Assembly (NCBI GenBank): GCA_029946045.1
Contig: JAQSDS010000107.1
Location: 1-5,991 of the forward strand
DNA: 5,991 nt
Source of the DNA: Rhodoferax sp.
GTDB lineage: Bacteria > Pseudomonadota > Gammaproteobacteria > Burkholderiales > Burkholderiaceae_C
Direction of reading: 5' to 3'
In this document: one piece after another, positions 1-4,825 of the stretch
Position numbering within the stretch: position 1 is the first letter of the stretch
Layout of the letters: each line of letters starts with the position of its first letter
Made by a program: the position numbers and the translations under genes
The notes under the pieces: generated by a model
What the model saw: only the letters and a program-made list of their open reading frames with translations
Databases searched by the model: none
Told to the model about the DNA's origin: nothing

Positions 1-1
1 G

Positions 2-520
2 CTCCTGGTTGCCCTGAGCCTGGTGCGTGAGCTTGGTCCGGTGGTCACCGCCTTGCTGTTTGCCGGGCGCGCAGGCACCTCGCTCACTGCCGAGATCGGC
101 TTGATGAAGGCGGGCGAACAAATCAGCGTCATGGAAATGATGGCGGTCGACCCGGTGCAGCGCATTTTGGCACCGCGGTTTTGGGCCGGTGTCATTGCCA
201 TGCCCTTGCTCGCTGCGGTGTTCAGTGCCATGGGCATCATTGGCGGCTGGGTCGTGGGGGTGCTCATGATCGGGGTCGATGCGGGTTCCTTTTGGAGCCA
301 GATCCAGGGCGGTGTGGATGTCTGGAAAGACGTGGGCAATGGCGTCATCAAGAGCATGGTGTTTGGCTTTACCGTGACCTTTATTGCGCTGCTACAGGGC
401 TTTGAGGCCCAAGCCACGCCCGAAGGTGTGGCCAGCGCCACCACGCGCACGGTGGTGGTGGCCTCGCTGGCCGTGCTCGGTCTGGATTTCATCCTGACCG
501 CCTTGATGTTTACGATATGA
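2..520 (+). CDS. mlaE: MlaE, phospholipid ABC transporter permease (5'-truncated)
   Basis: This is the C-terminal 172 residues of the inner-membrane permease of the MlaFEDB complex, which handles glycerophospholipids for outer-membrane lipid asymmetry. The reading frame is open from base 2 and has no start here; the GTG at 23 is an internal valine, because conserved sequence continues upstream of it. Family members are about 260 residues, so roughly the first third is missing. The diagnostic stretch [19 protein letters not shown] (GTG at 23 onward) is the conserved MlaE/YrbE permease signature, followed by a glutamate-rich EIG..KAGEQ segment, a [11 protein letters not shown] motif and long hydrophobic segments at about 185-285, 350-395 and 445-515. 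The TGA stop is at 518-520 and lies inside the first copy of a 25-nt repeat. The following genes mlaD, mlaA, mlaC and mlaB confirm the assignment. Confidence 0.95.
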   Translation, partial: LLVALSLVRELGPVVTALLFAGRAGTSLTAEIGLMKAGEQISVMEMMAVDPVQRILAPRFWAGVIAMPLLAAVFSAMGIIGGWVVGVLMIGVDAGSFWSQIQGGVDVWKDVGNGVIKSMVFGFTVTFIALLQGFEAQATPEGVASATTRTVVVASLAVLGLDFILTALMFTI

Positions 521-543
521 AGCGCACAAGCTCTGTTCCCAAC
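519..543 (+). repeat. Direct repeat copy 1 (25 nt), overlapping mlaE stop
   Basis: First copy of an imperfect direct repeat in the mlaE-mlaD gap. It begins GAAGCGCACAAGCTCTG and ends TTCCCAAC. It matches the copy at 580-604 at 23 of 25 positions, the differences being A/C at position 10 and T/C at position 19. The start-to-start period is 61 nt. Its first two bases are the last two bases of the mlaE TGA stop codon. The function is unknown. Confidence 0.8.
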
Positions 544-564
544 AATACGAAGACCTTGTGGGAA
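536..564 (+). other. Imperfect hairpin between the two repeats
   Basis: TTCCCAACAA at 536-545 can pair with TTGTGGGAA at 556-564, giving a 9-bp stem with one bulged A and a 10-nt loop. A competing 6-bp pairing exists between CACAAG at 525-530 and CTTGTG at 555-560. No T-tract follows (the next bases are AGACCG), so this is not a typical intrinsic terminator. It could be an RNA processing or stability element between mlaE and mlaD, or half of a REP-like palindrome. This was read by eye and no folding energy was computed. Confidence 0.4.
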
Positions 565-579
565 AGACCGCAGTGACGC

Positions 580-604
580 GAAGCGCACCAGCTCTGTCCC
601 CAAC
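580..604 (+). repeat. Direct repeat copy 2 (25 nt) upstream of mlaD
   Basis: Second copy of the 25-nt direct repeat, GAAGCGCACCAGCTCTG followed by TCCCCAAC. It ends 18 nt before the mlaD start codon and just upstream of the mlaD ribosome-binding region. It is immediately preceded by CG, so that CGCGAAGCG at 577-585 forms a compact 3-bp stem with a GAA loop, which copy 1 lacks. Whether the repeat recurs elsewhere in the genome cannot be told from this window. Confidence 0.8.
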
Positions 605-622
605 TGAATAGAAAGAAGATTT

Positions 623-1108
623 ATGCAACGTTCAAAAAATGATGTCTGGGTGGGCCTTTTTGTGCTGATTGGTGCCGTCGCCATTTTGTTTTTGGCGCTC
701 CAGTCGGCCAATTTGCTGAGTTTGAGTTTCCAAAAAACCTACCAGGTTCAGGCCAAGTTTGACAACGTAGGCGGCGTCAAGCCCAAGGCGGCGGTGCGCA
801 GTGCCGGCGTGGTGGTTGGGCGCGTTGAAAAAATTGTCTTTGATGACAAATCGTTTCAGGCTGTGGTGACGCTGGCGCTGGAAAACCGCTATGTTTTCCC
901 CAAGGACAGCTCACTCAAAATCCTCACCAGCGGTTTGCTCGGAGAGCAGTATCTGGGCATTGAACCCGGCGCCGACGAAAAAACGCTGACAGCGGGGGAT
1001 ACCATTTCCAGCACCCAGTCGGCCGTGGTGTTGGAAAATCTCATCAGCCAGTTCTTGTTCAGCAAAGCAGCCGATCCAGCGGCAGGCAATAACAGTCAGG
1101 TGAAGTAA
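623..1108 (+). CDS. mlaD: MlaD, MCE-domain lipid-binding subunit
   Basis: MlaD is the periplasmic, inner-membrane-anchored MCE protein that forms a hexameric ring on MlaE and passes phospholipid between MlaC and the transporter. The 161 residues show a short cytoplasmic N-terminus, one transmembrane helix at about residues 8-29, and an MCE domain at about 39-117. That domain contains the typical FDNVGGVKPKAAVRSAGVVVG run (first residue F46) and ends in SGLLGEQYLGIEPG (103-116). A hydrophobic C-terminal helix (VVLENLISQFLF) matches the pore-lining helix of the family. E. coli MlaD is about 183 residues, so this one is slightly short at the C-terminus. The start is ATG 623, with a purine-rich AGAAAGAAG 5-13 nt upstream. 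The TAA stop overlaps the mlaA ATG by one base (TAATG), suggesting coupling. Confidence 0.96.
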   Translation: MQRSKNDVWVGLFVLIGAVAILFLALQSANLLSLSFQKTYQVQAKFDNVGGVKPKAAVRSAGVVVGRVEKIVFDDKSFQAVVTLALENRYVFPKDSSLKILTSGLLGEQYLGIEPGADEKTLTAGDTISSTQSAVVLENLISQFLFSKAADPAAGNNSQVK

Positions 1109-1872
1109 TGAAATCTTTGAGGGATCAACCAAACGGCACCCTGTCCCGCGGTTTATGGGCCGTTGCGATGTTGGCTGCGCTCTTGTTGAGTGGCTGTGCC
1201 ACCGGGCCCAATGCTGACCAGCGTGACCCGCTGGAGCCCTTCAATCGGGGCGTGTACCAGCTCAATGACACGGTAGACCGGGCCGTTGTCAAGCCGGTCG
1301 CCACCGCCTACCGGGATGTCGTGCCGTCACCGCTGCGGACCGGTGTGACCAATTTCTTTGCCAACCTCCAGGATGCCTGGTCGATTGTCAACAACAGCCT
1401 GCAACTCAAGGGCGAGGCGGCAGGCAACAGCCTGGTGCGTTTTGGTGTGAATACTTTCCTGGGCCTTGGCGGCATACTCGACATCGCTTCCGAAATGCGC
1501 ATTGAACGTCACACCGAAGACTTTGGTCAGACATTGGGTCATTGGGGCGTAGCTGCCGGTCCCTACCTGATTTTGCCGCTGCTGGGGCCGTCCACGGTGC
1601 GCGATACCGTTGCCTTGCCGGTGGACCTCCAGGGCAATCTGGTCTCTGGCGTCAATGACGTGTCGACACGCAACGCGCTGACCTCGCTGGCTTTGTTGAA
1701 CCGGCGTGCCCGCTTGCTCGACGCCACCGGTATGCTGGATCAGGTGGCGCTGGACCCCTATACCTTCACCCGTGACGCCTTTTTGCAGCGTCGTCAAAAT
1801 GATGTCTATGACGGCAACCCGCCTGATGATGCCGAGCCAGGTGACGCGGTGGATGGCAATTCAGCCAACTAA
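1108..1872 (+). CDS. mlaA: MlaA (VacJ) outer-membrane lipoprotein
   Basis: MlaA is the outer-membrane lipoprotein that removes mislocalised phospholipids from the outer leaflet and hands them to MlaC. The 254-residue product has a lipoprotein signal peptide with a hydrophobic core and lipobox LSGC, giving lipidated Cys30. After it come the family signatures DPLEPFNRGVYQLND (40-54), a VKPVATAYRDVVP segment, an FFANLQDAW...NN segment, a block from Phe139 to about Asp166 starting FGQTLGHWGV and including GPYLILPLLGPSTVRD, and DPYTFTRDAFLQRR from Asp216. The tail after about residue 230 is acidic, low-complexity and probably disordered. The start ATG overlaps the mlaD stop by one base, with AGGTGAAG as the likely Shine-Dalgarno. 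In E. coli mlaA is unlinked from the other mla genes; its position between mlaD and mlaC is typical of betaproteobacteria. An older name is vacJ. Confidence 0.96.
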   Translation: MKSLRDQPNGTLSRGLWAVAMLAALLLSGCATGPNADQRDPLEPFNRGVYQLNDTVDRAVVKPVATAYRDVVPSPLRTGVTNFFANLQDAWSIVNNSLQLKGEAAGNSLVRFGVNTFLGLGGILDIASEMRIERHTEDFGQTLGHWGVAAGPYLILPLLGPSTVRDTVALPVDLQGNLVSGVNDVSTRNALTSLALLNRRARLLDATGMLDQVALDPYTFTRDAFLQRRQNDVYDGNPPDDAEPGDAVDGNSAN

Positions 1873-1892
1873 TATTTTTGGAATCCATGAAC

Positions 1893-2549
1893 ATGAAAAA
1901 ACGTACATTGAACCAATGGTTGCTGGCCCTTGCGGCCAGCCTGTCACTGCTTGTCGTGCTGCCGGTCCATGCCGCAGACGAAGCGCCTGATGCCTTGATC
2001 AACCGGCTCACCAAGGACGCGCTTGACACCATCCAGGCCGACAAGGCGGTACAGGCGGGTGATGTGTCGCGCATCATCGAGCTGGTCGACGAAAAAGTCA
2101 TGCCGCACCTGAACTTTCAGCGCATGACATCGTCCGCAGTGGGCCCGGCCTGGCGCCAGGCAACCCCCGAGCAACGCAAGCGTCTGGAGTCGGAATTCAA
2201 GACCCTGCTGGTGCGTACCTACGCCGGGGCTATGAGCCAGGCGAAAAACCTGAGTTTCAGTGTCAAACCCCTGCGTGCCGGACCCGACGACAAGGAAGTG
2301 ATTGTGCGTACCCTGATCACCGGCCGCGGTGACCCGGTGCAGCTCGATTACCGGCTTGAAAAAACACCGGGCGTGGGCGCGGGCTGGAAAATTTTCAATC
2401 TCAACGTGCTCGGTGTTTGGCTGGTTGACACTTACCGCAGCCAGTTTGCGCAGGAAATCAATGCCAAGGGCCTCGATGGCCTGATCGCAACTTTGAGCGA
2501 GCGCAACAAGTCAAACGCCGCGGCCAACGCCAAGCCGGCCAAAGGTTGA
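1893..2549 (+). CDS. mlaC: MlaC, periplasmic phospholipid shuttle
   Basis: MlaC is the soluble periplasmic carrier that ferries phospholipid between MlaA at the outer membrane and MlaD at the inner membrane. From ATG 1893 it is 218 residues (E. coli about 211). A Sec signal peptide starts MKKRTLNQWLLALAA, with probable cleavage after VHA at residue 27. The mature part has the Tol-Tol-Ttg2 family pattern: MPHLNFQRMT, WRQATPEQR (87-95), LLVRTYAGAM, a central beta-rich segment with RGDPVQLDYRL, and LGVWLVDTYRSQF ending at residue 185. Three in-frame starts are possible: TTG 1878, ATG 1887 and ATG 1893. GGAA at 1880-1883 is 9 nt from ATG 1893 but only 3 nt from ATG 1887, which favours 1893. All three leave a usable signal peptide. 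The gene ends one base before the mlaB ATG. Confidence 0.94.
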   Translation: MKKRTLNQWLLALAASLSLLVVLPVHAADEAPDALINRLTKDALDTIQADKAVQAGDVSRIIELVDEKVMPHLNFQRMTSSAVGPAWRQATPEQRKRLESEFKTLLVRTYAGAMSQAKNLSFSVKPLRAGPDDKEVIVRTLITGRGDPVQLDYRLEKTPGVGAGWKIFNLNVLGVWLVDTYRSQFAQEINAKGLDGLIATLSERNKSNAAANAKPAKG

Positions 2550-2550
2550 C

Positions 2551-2823
2551 ATGCTGGTGTTGCCTGAAATGATCACGCAGGCCAATGCAGTGGCTTGCCT
2601 GGGGGCGTTGTCAAGTGACCTGGCCCAGGAGACCGCCGCAGAGGTGGTCGTCGACGCCGCGCGGCTGAGCCGCTTTGACTCGGCGGCGCTGGCCTTGTTG
2701 CTTGAAATGCGCCGCAACGTGCTCAAAATGGGCAAGTCCTTCGCCGTCAAGGATGCCCCGCAACGCTTGCAAGATCTGGCTGATTTGTACGGCATCGCCG
2801 AACTCCTGCCGTCCAGGTCCTGA
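2551..2823 (+). CDS. mlaB: MlaB, STAS-domain regulatory subunit
   Basis: MlaB is the small cytoplasmic STAS-domain protein that binds the ATPase MlaF and is needed for assembly and activity of the MlaFEDB complex. The product is 90 residues (E. coli 97), made up of one STAS fold: an N-terminal beta region, a hydrophobic strand EVVVDAA (31-37), and the key loop and helix RFDSAALALLLEMRR (41-55). The C-terminal strand and helix end in LYGIAELLP. Recalled from E. coli MlaB, the corresponding loop reads RVDTGGLALLL, so Ser44 here aligns with the functionally important Thr52. AAAGG lies 5 nt before the ATG. The gene starts one base after the mlaC stop and is the last mla gene in the window. The short length and weak family conservation are normal for MlaB; position plus the DSA motif make the call firm. 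Confidence 0.9.
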   Translation: MLVLPEMITQANAVACLGALSSDLAQETAAEVVVDAARLSRFDSAALALLLEMRRNVLKMGKSFAVKDAPQRLQDLADLYGIAELLPSRS

Positions 2824-2831
2824 GGCCCCGG

Positions 2832-2837
2832 TAAAAT
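2832..2837 (+). promoter_or_regulatory. Putative -10 element for leaderless ABC-exporter mRNA
   Basis: TAAAAT matches the sigma-70 -10 consensus TATAAT at five of six bases, and it lies in the 23-nt gap between mlaB and the ABC ATPase gene. The ATG at 2847 begins 9 nt after it, so transcription from the usual distance would start at about 2844-2847, giving little or no leader. In agreement, no Shine-Dalgarno sequence is visible before this ATG (GCGGCCCC only). No good -35 hexamer is seen at 2808-2816. This is an inference from spacing. Confidence 0.35.
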
Positions 2838-2846
2838 AGCGGCCCC

Positions 2847-3788
2847 ATGCCCGCCATCTCCTTCCAATCCGTCTCCAAAAGCTACCCATCCCCACGCGGT
2901 CCCCAAGCCGGCACCTTTCTCGCGCTTGACCAAGTCAGTCTGGCGGTTGAAGAAGGGGAGTTTTTTGGTTTGCTTGGTCCCAACGGTGCCGGTAAGACCA
3001 CTCTGATCACCATTCTGGCGGGTCTGGCCAAAGCCAGTGCCGGGCGCATCAGCGTGATGGGCCACGATGTGCAAGCCGACTTTGCCGCCGCCCGTCGTGC
3101 CTTGGGCGTGGTGCCTCAGGAGCTGGTGTTTGACCCCTTTTTCAATGTGCGCGAGGCACTGCTGTTCCAGTCGGGTTATTTTGGCGTGAGGCACAACGAA
3201 GTCTGGGTCGACGAGCTGCTCGACAACCTCGGGCTCACCGACAAAGCCAACGTCAACATGCGTGCGCTCTCGGGCGGCATGAAGCGCCGGGTGCTGGTGG
3301 CCTTGGCGCTGGTGCACAAGCCGCCTGTGATCGTGCTGGACGAGCCCACTGCCGGCGTTGACGTTGAATTGCGCCAGACGCTGTGGCACTTTATTGCCAA
3401 ACTCAACAAGCAGGGGCACACCGTTTTGTTGACCACCCATTACCTCGAAGAAGCAGAAGCCCTGTGCGGCCGCATTGCCATGCTCAAAACCGGCAAGGTG
3501 GTGGCGCTGGACAGCACCAGCGCGCTGCTCAGTGCGGCCTCCGGCAATGTGCTGCGTTGCACCGTCGATGGCGACTTGCCCCCCGAGCTGGCGAGTCTGG
3601 CACGTGTTACCGGGCGGGTGGTGCAGTTGCCCGCCAAAGATGCCGGTGCGGTAGAGCACTACCTGTCGCAAATTCGCCAGGCGGGCCTGCAGGTGCAAGA
3701 CATCGAGATTCGCCGCCCTGACCTTGAAGACGTATTTTTAAAAGTGATGCAACAACACCCCGGACGCGACGACAGGAGCCCCACATGA
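2847..3788 (+). CDS. yadG: ABC-2 type exporter ATP-binding protein (YadG-like)
   Basis: This is the nucleotide-binding subunit of an ABC exporter; ATP hydrolysis would drive the permease encoded next. In 313 residues all ATPase motifs are intact: Walker A GPNGAGKTT (44-52, Lys50), Q-loop Gln91 in VVPQE, signature LSGGM (141-145), Walker B ending LDEP (Asp165, Glu166), D-loop AGVD and H-loop His198 in TTHYLEEAE. A C-terminal accessory domain from about residue 225 ends in RRPDLEDVFLKVM, typical of ABC-2 exporter ATPases. The LSGGMKRR and EPTAGVDVELR runs match my recollection of E. coli YadG (about 308 residues). It overlaps the permease gene by 4 nt (ATGA). The substrate is unknown; the name yadG is by resemblance. 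In Burkholderiales this pair commonly lies between mlaB and the bolA/murA genes, but a role in Mla transport is not shown. Confidence 0.92.
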   Translation: MPAISFQSVSKSYPSPRGPQAGTFLALDQVSLAVEEGEFFGLLGPNGAGKTTLITILAGLAKASAGRISVMGHDVQADFAAARRALGVVPQELVFDPFFNVREALLFQSGYFGVRHNEVWVDELLDNLGLTDKANVNMRALSGGMKRRVLVALALVHKPPVIVLDEPTAGVDVELRQTLWHFIAKLNKQGHTVLLTTHYLEEAEALCGRIAMLKTGKVVALDSTSALLSAASGNVLRCTVDGDLPPELASLARVTGRVVQLPAKDAGAVEHYLSQIRQAGLQVQDIEIRRPDLEDVFLKVMQQHPGRDDRSPT

Positions 3789-4540
3789 CCGGCTGGCAAA
3801 TGCTCTTGTACAAAGAGGTGCTGCGCTTCTGGCGGGTGGCGGCGCAAACCATCACGGGCCCGATCCTGACTGCTGTGCTGTATTTGCTGGTCTTTGGTCA
3901 GGCGCTGGAGTCTCACGTCAAGGTCTACGACAACGTCAGCTACACCGCCTTTCTGATTCCCGGCCTGGCCATGATGAGCCTGCTGCAAAACGCCTTTGCC
4001 AACAGCTCGTCGTCTTTGGTGGCCAGCAAAGTCATGGGTAACCTGGTGTTCTTGTTACTCACGCCCCTGTCGGCCGGGCACTGGTTTGTGGCCTACGTCG
4101 GCGCCGCCGTGGTGCGCGGGCTGGTGGTGGGCTTGGGCGTGTTGGCGGTGTCGCTGTTTTTTACCGTGCCGCCTGTGGCGCAGCCGGTATGGGCCCGGCT
4201 GTTTGCGCTGCTGGGCGCGGCCCTGATGGGTGCACTCGGCGTGGTGGCGGGTTTATGGTCAGAAAAATTTGAGCAAATGGCCGCTTTCCAGAACTTTGCC
4301 GTGATGCCCATGACGTTTTTGAGCGGGGTCTTCTACTCCATCCATTCCTTGCCGCCGTTCTGGCAAACCGTGAGTCACTTCAATCCGTTTTTCTACATGA
4401 TCGATGGTTTTCGTTTTGGCTTTTTCGGGGTCAGCGATGTCTCACCCTGGTTTAGTCTGGGCGTGGTGGCCACGGCCACCGTGGGCGTTGGCGCCTGGGC
4501 GCTGCTCTTACTGCGCATGGGCTACAAAATTCGCTCCTGA
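3785..4540 (+). CDS. yadH: ABC-2 type exporter permease (YadH-like)
   Basis: This is the membrane-spanning partner of the preceding ATPase. The 251 residues include about six hydrophobic segments: roughly 21-40, 53-72, 85-105, 107-127, 135-157 and a last one near 223-246, with a re-entrant-like hydrophobic stretch around 170-185. The start MTGWQMLLYKEVLRFWR is the amphipathic helix usual for ABC-2 permeases. FLIPGLAMM and the late block GVFYSIHSLPPFWQ followed by FNPFFYMIDGFR are hallmarks of the ABC-2 family and closely resemble E. coli YadH (about 256 residues). The ATG lies within the ATGA overlap with the ATPase stop, and AGGAG at 3774-3778 is a strong Shine-Dalgarno 6 nt upstream, so both coupling and independent initiation are likely. 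The substrate is not evident; polysaccharide, drug or lipid export are all possible for this family. Confidence 0.9.
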   Translation: MTGWQMLLYKEVLRFWRVAAQTITGPILTAVLYLLVFGQALESHVKVYDNVSYTAFLIPGLAMMSLLQNAFANSSSSLVASKVMGNLVFLLLTPLSAGHWFVAYVGAAVVRGLVVGLGVLAVSLFFTVPPVAQPVWARLFALLGAALMGALGVVAGLWSEKFEQMAAFQNFAVMPMTFLSGVFYSIHSLPPFWQTVSHFNPFFYMIDGFRFGFFGVSDVSPWFSLGVVATATVGVGAWALLLLRMGYKIRS

Positions 4541-4565
4541 TGCATCGCGCACCGACGACAAATTC

Positions 4566-4572
4566 AAGAAAG
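4566..4572 (+). promoter_or_regulatory. Ribosome-binding site of ibaG
   Basis: AAGAAAG lies 7 nt before the ibaG ATG at 4580, in the 39-nt gap after the permease gene. It supports this start. No terminator hairpin or clear promoter is seen in that gap, so read-through from the upstream genes is likely. Confidence 0.5.
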
Positions 4573-4579
4573 TAAACAC

Positions 4580-4822
4580 ATGACTGCTGACCAAATCAAA
4601 CAACTCATTGCCAGTGGCTTGGCTTGTGACTACCTCACGCTCGAAGGCGATGGTCGCCACTGGTATGCCGTTGTGGTGTCGCCTGAGTTTGATGGCAAAC
4701 GTGCCATAGCACGCCATCAGCGGGTGTATGCCTGCTTGGGCGACAAGATGAAGACCGACGAAGTTCATGCCCTTTCCATCAAAGCTTTCACGCCCACCGA
4801 ATGGGCGGCACAACCGGTCTAA
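4580..4822 (+). CDS. ibaG: BolA-family protein, IbaG type
   Basis: This is a small cytoplasmic BolA-like protein of 80 residues (E. coli IbaG, formerly YrbA, is about 84). BolA proteins work with monothiol glutaredoxins in iron-sulfur cluster handling, and E. coli IbaG has been linked to acid stress. The fold is visible as an N-terminal helix (MTADQIKQLIASGL), a strand pair around EGDGRHWYAVVVSPEF (22-37), the helix containing RHQRVYACLGDKM (45-57), and the C-terminal motif DEVHALSIKAFTP. His63 in that motif is the near-invariant BolA histidine that ligates the cluster with glutaredoxin partners. Cys16 and Cys52 are also present. It lies directly before murA, 3 nt apart, the same order as in E. 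coli, which is why IbaG is preferred over BolA proper. Confidence 0.92.
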   Translation: MTADQIKQLIASGLACDYLTLEGDGRHWYAVVVSPEFDGKRAIARHQRVYACLGDKMKTDEVHALSIKAFTPTEWAAQPV

Positions 4823-4825
4823 ACC

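Noticed and set aside
536..570. Intrinsic terminator between mlaE and mlaD
   Set aside because: The hairpin is imperfect and no T-tract follows on either strand; a stop inside the mla operon would also be unexpected.
519..604. CRISPR-like repeat pair
   Set aside because: There are only two imperfect copies with one 36-nt spacer, no further units and no cas genes, so it is not an array.
556..610. Promoter for mlaD in the gap
   Set aside because: TTGTGG at 556-561 resembles a -35 element, but nothing like a -10 hexamer stands 16-18 nt downstream.
1327..1797. Minus-strand open frame of 156 codons inside mlaA
   Set aside because: It is antisense to the well-conserved mlaA and has no recognisable domain or ribosome-binding site.
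2511..3698. Long minus-strand open frame of 395 codons antisense to mlaB and the ABC ATPase
   Set aside because: It lies opposite two clearly recognisable genes, its protein is rich in His, Gln and Gly in the way antisense frames of G+C-rich genes are, and no family motif is visible. It is treated as a codon-bias shadow.
4541..4579. Terminator or promoter between the permease and ibaG
   Set aside because: The 39-nt gap shows no inverted repeat with a T-run and no convincing -35/-10 pair; only a ribosome-binding site for ibaG is supported.
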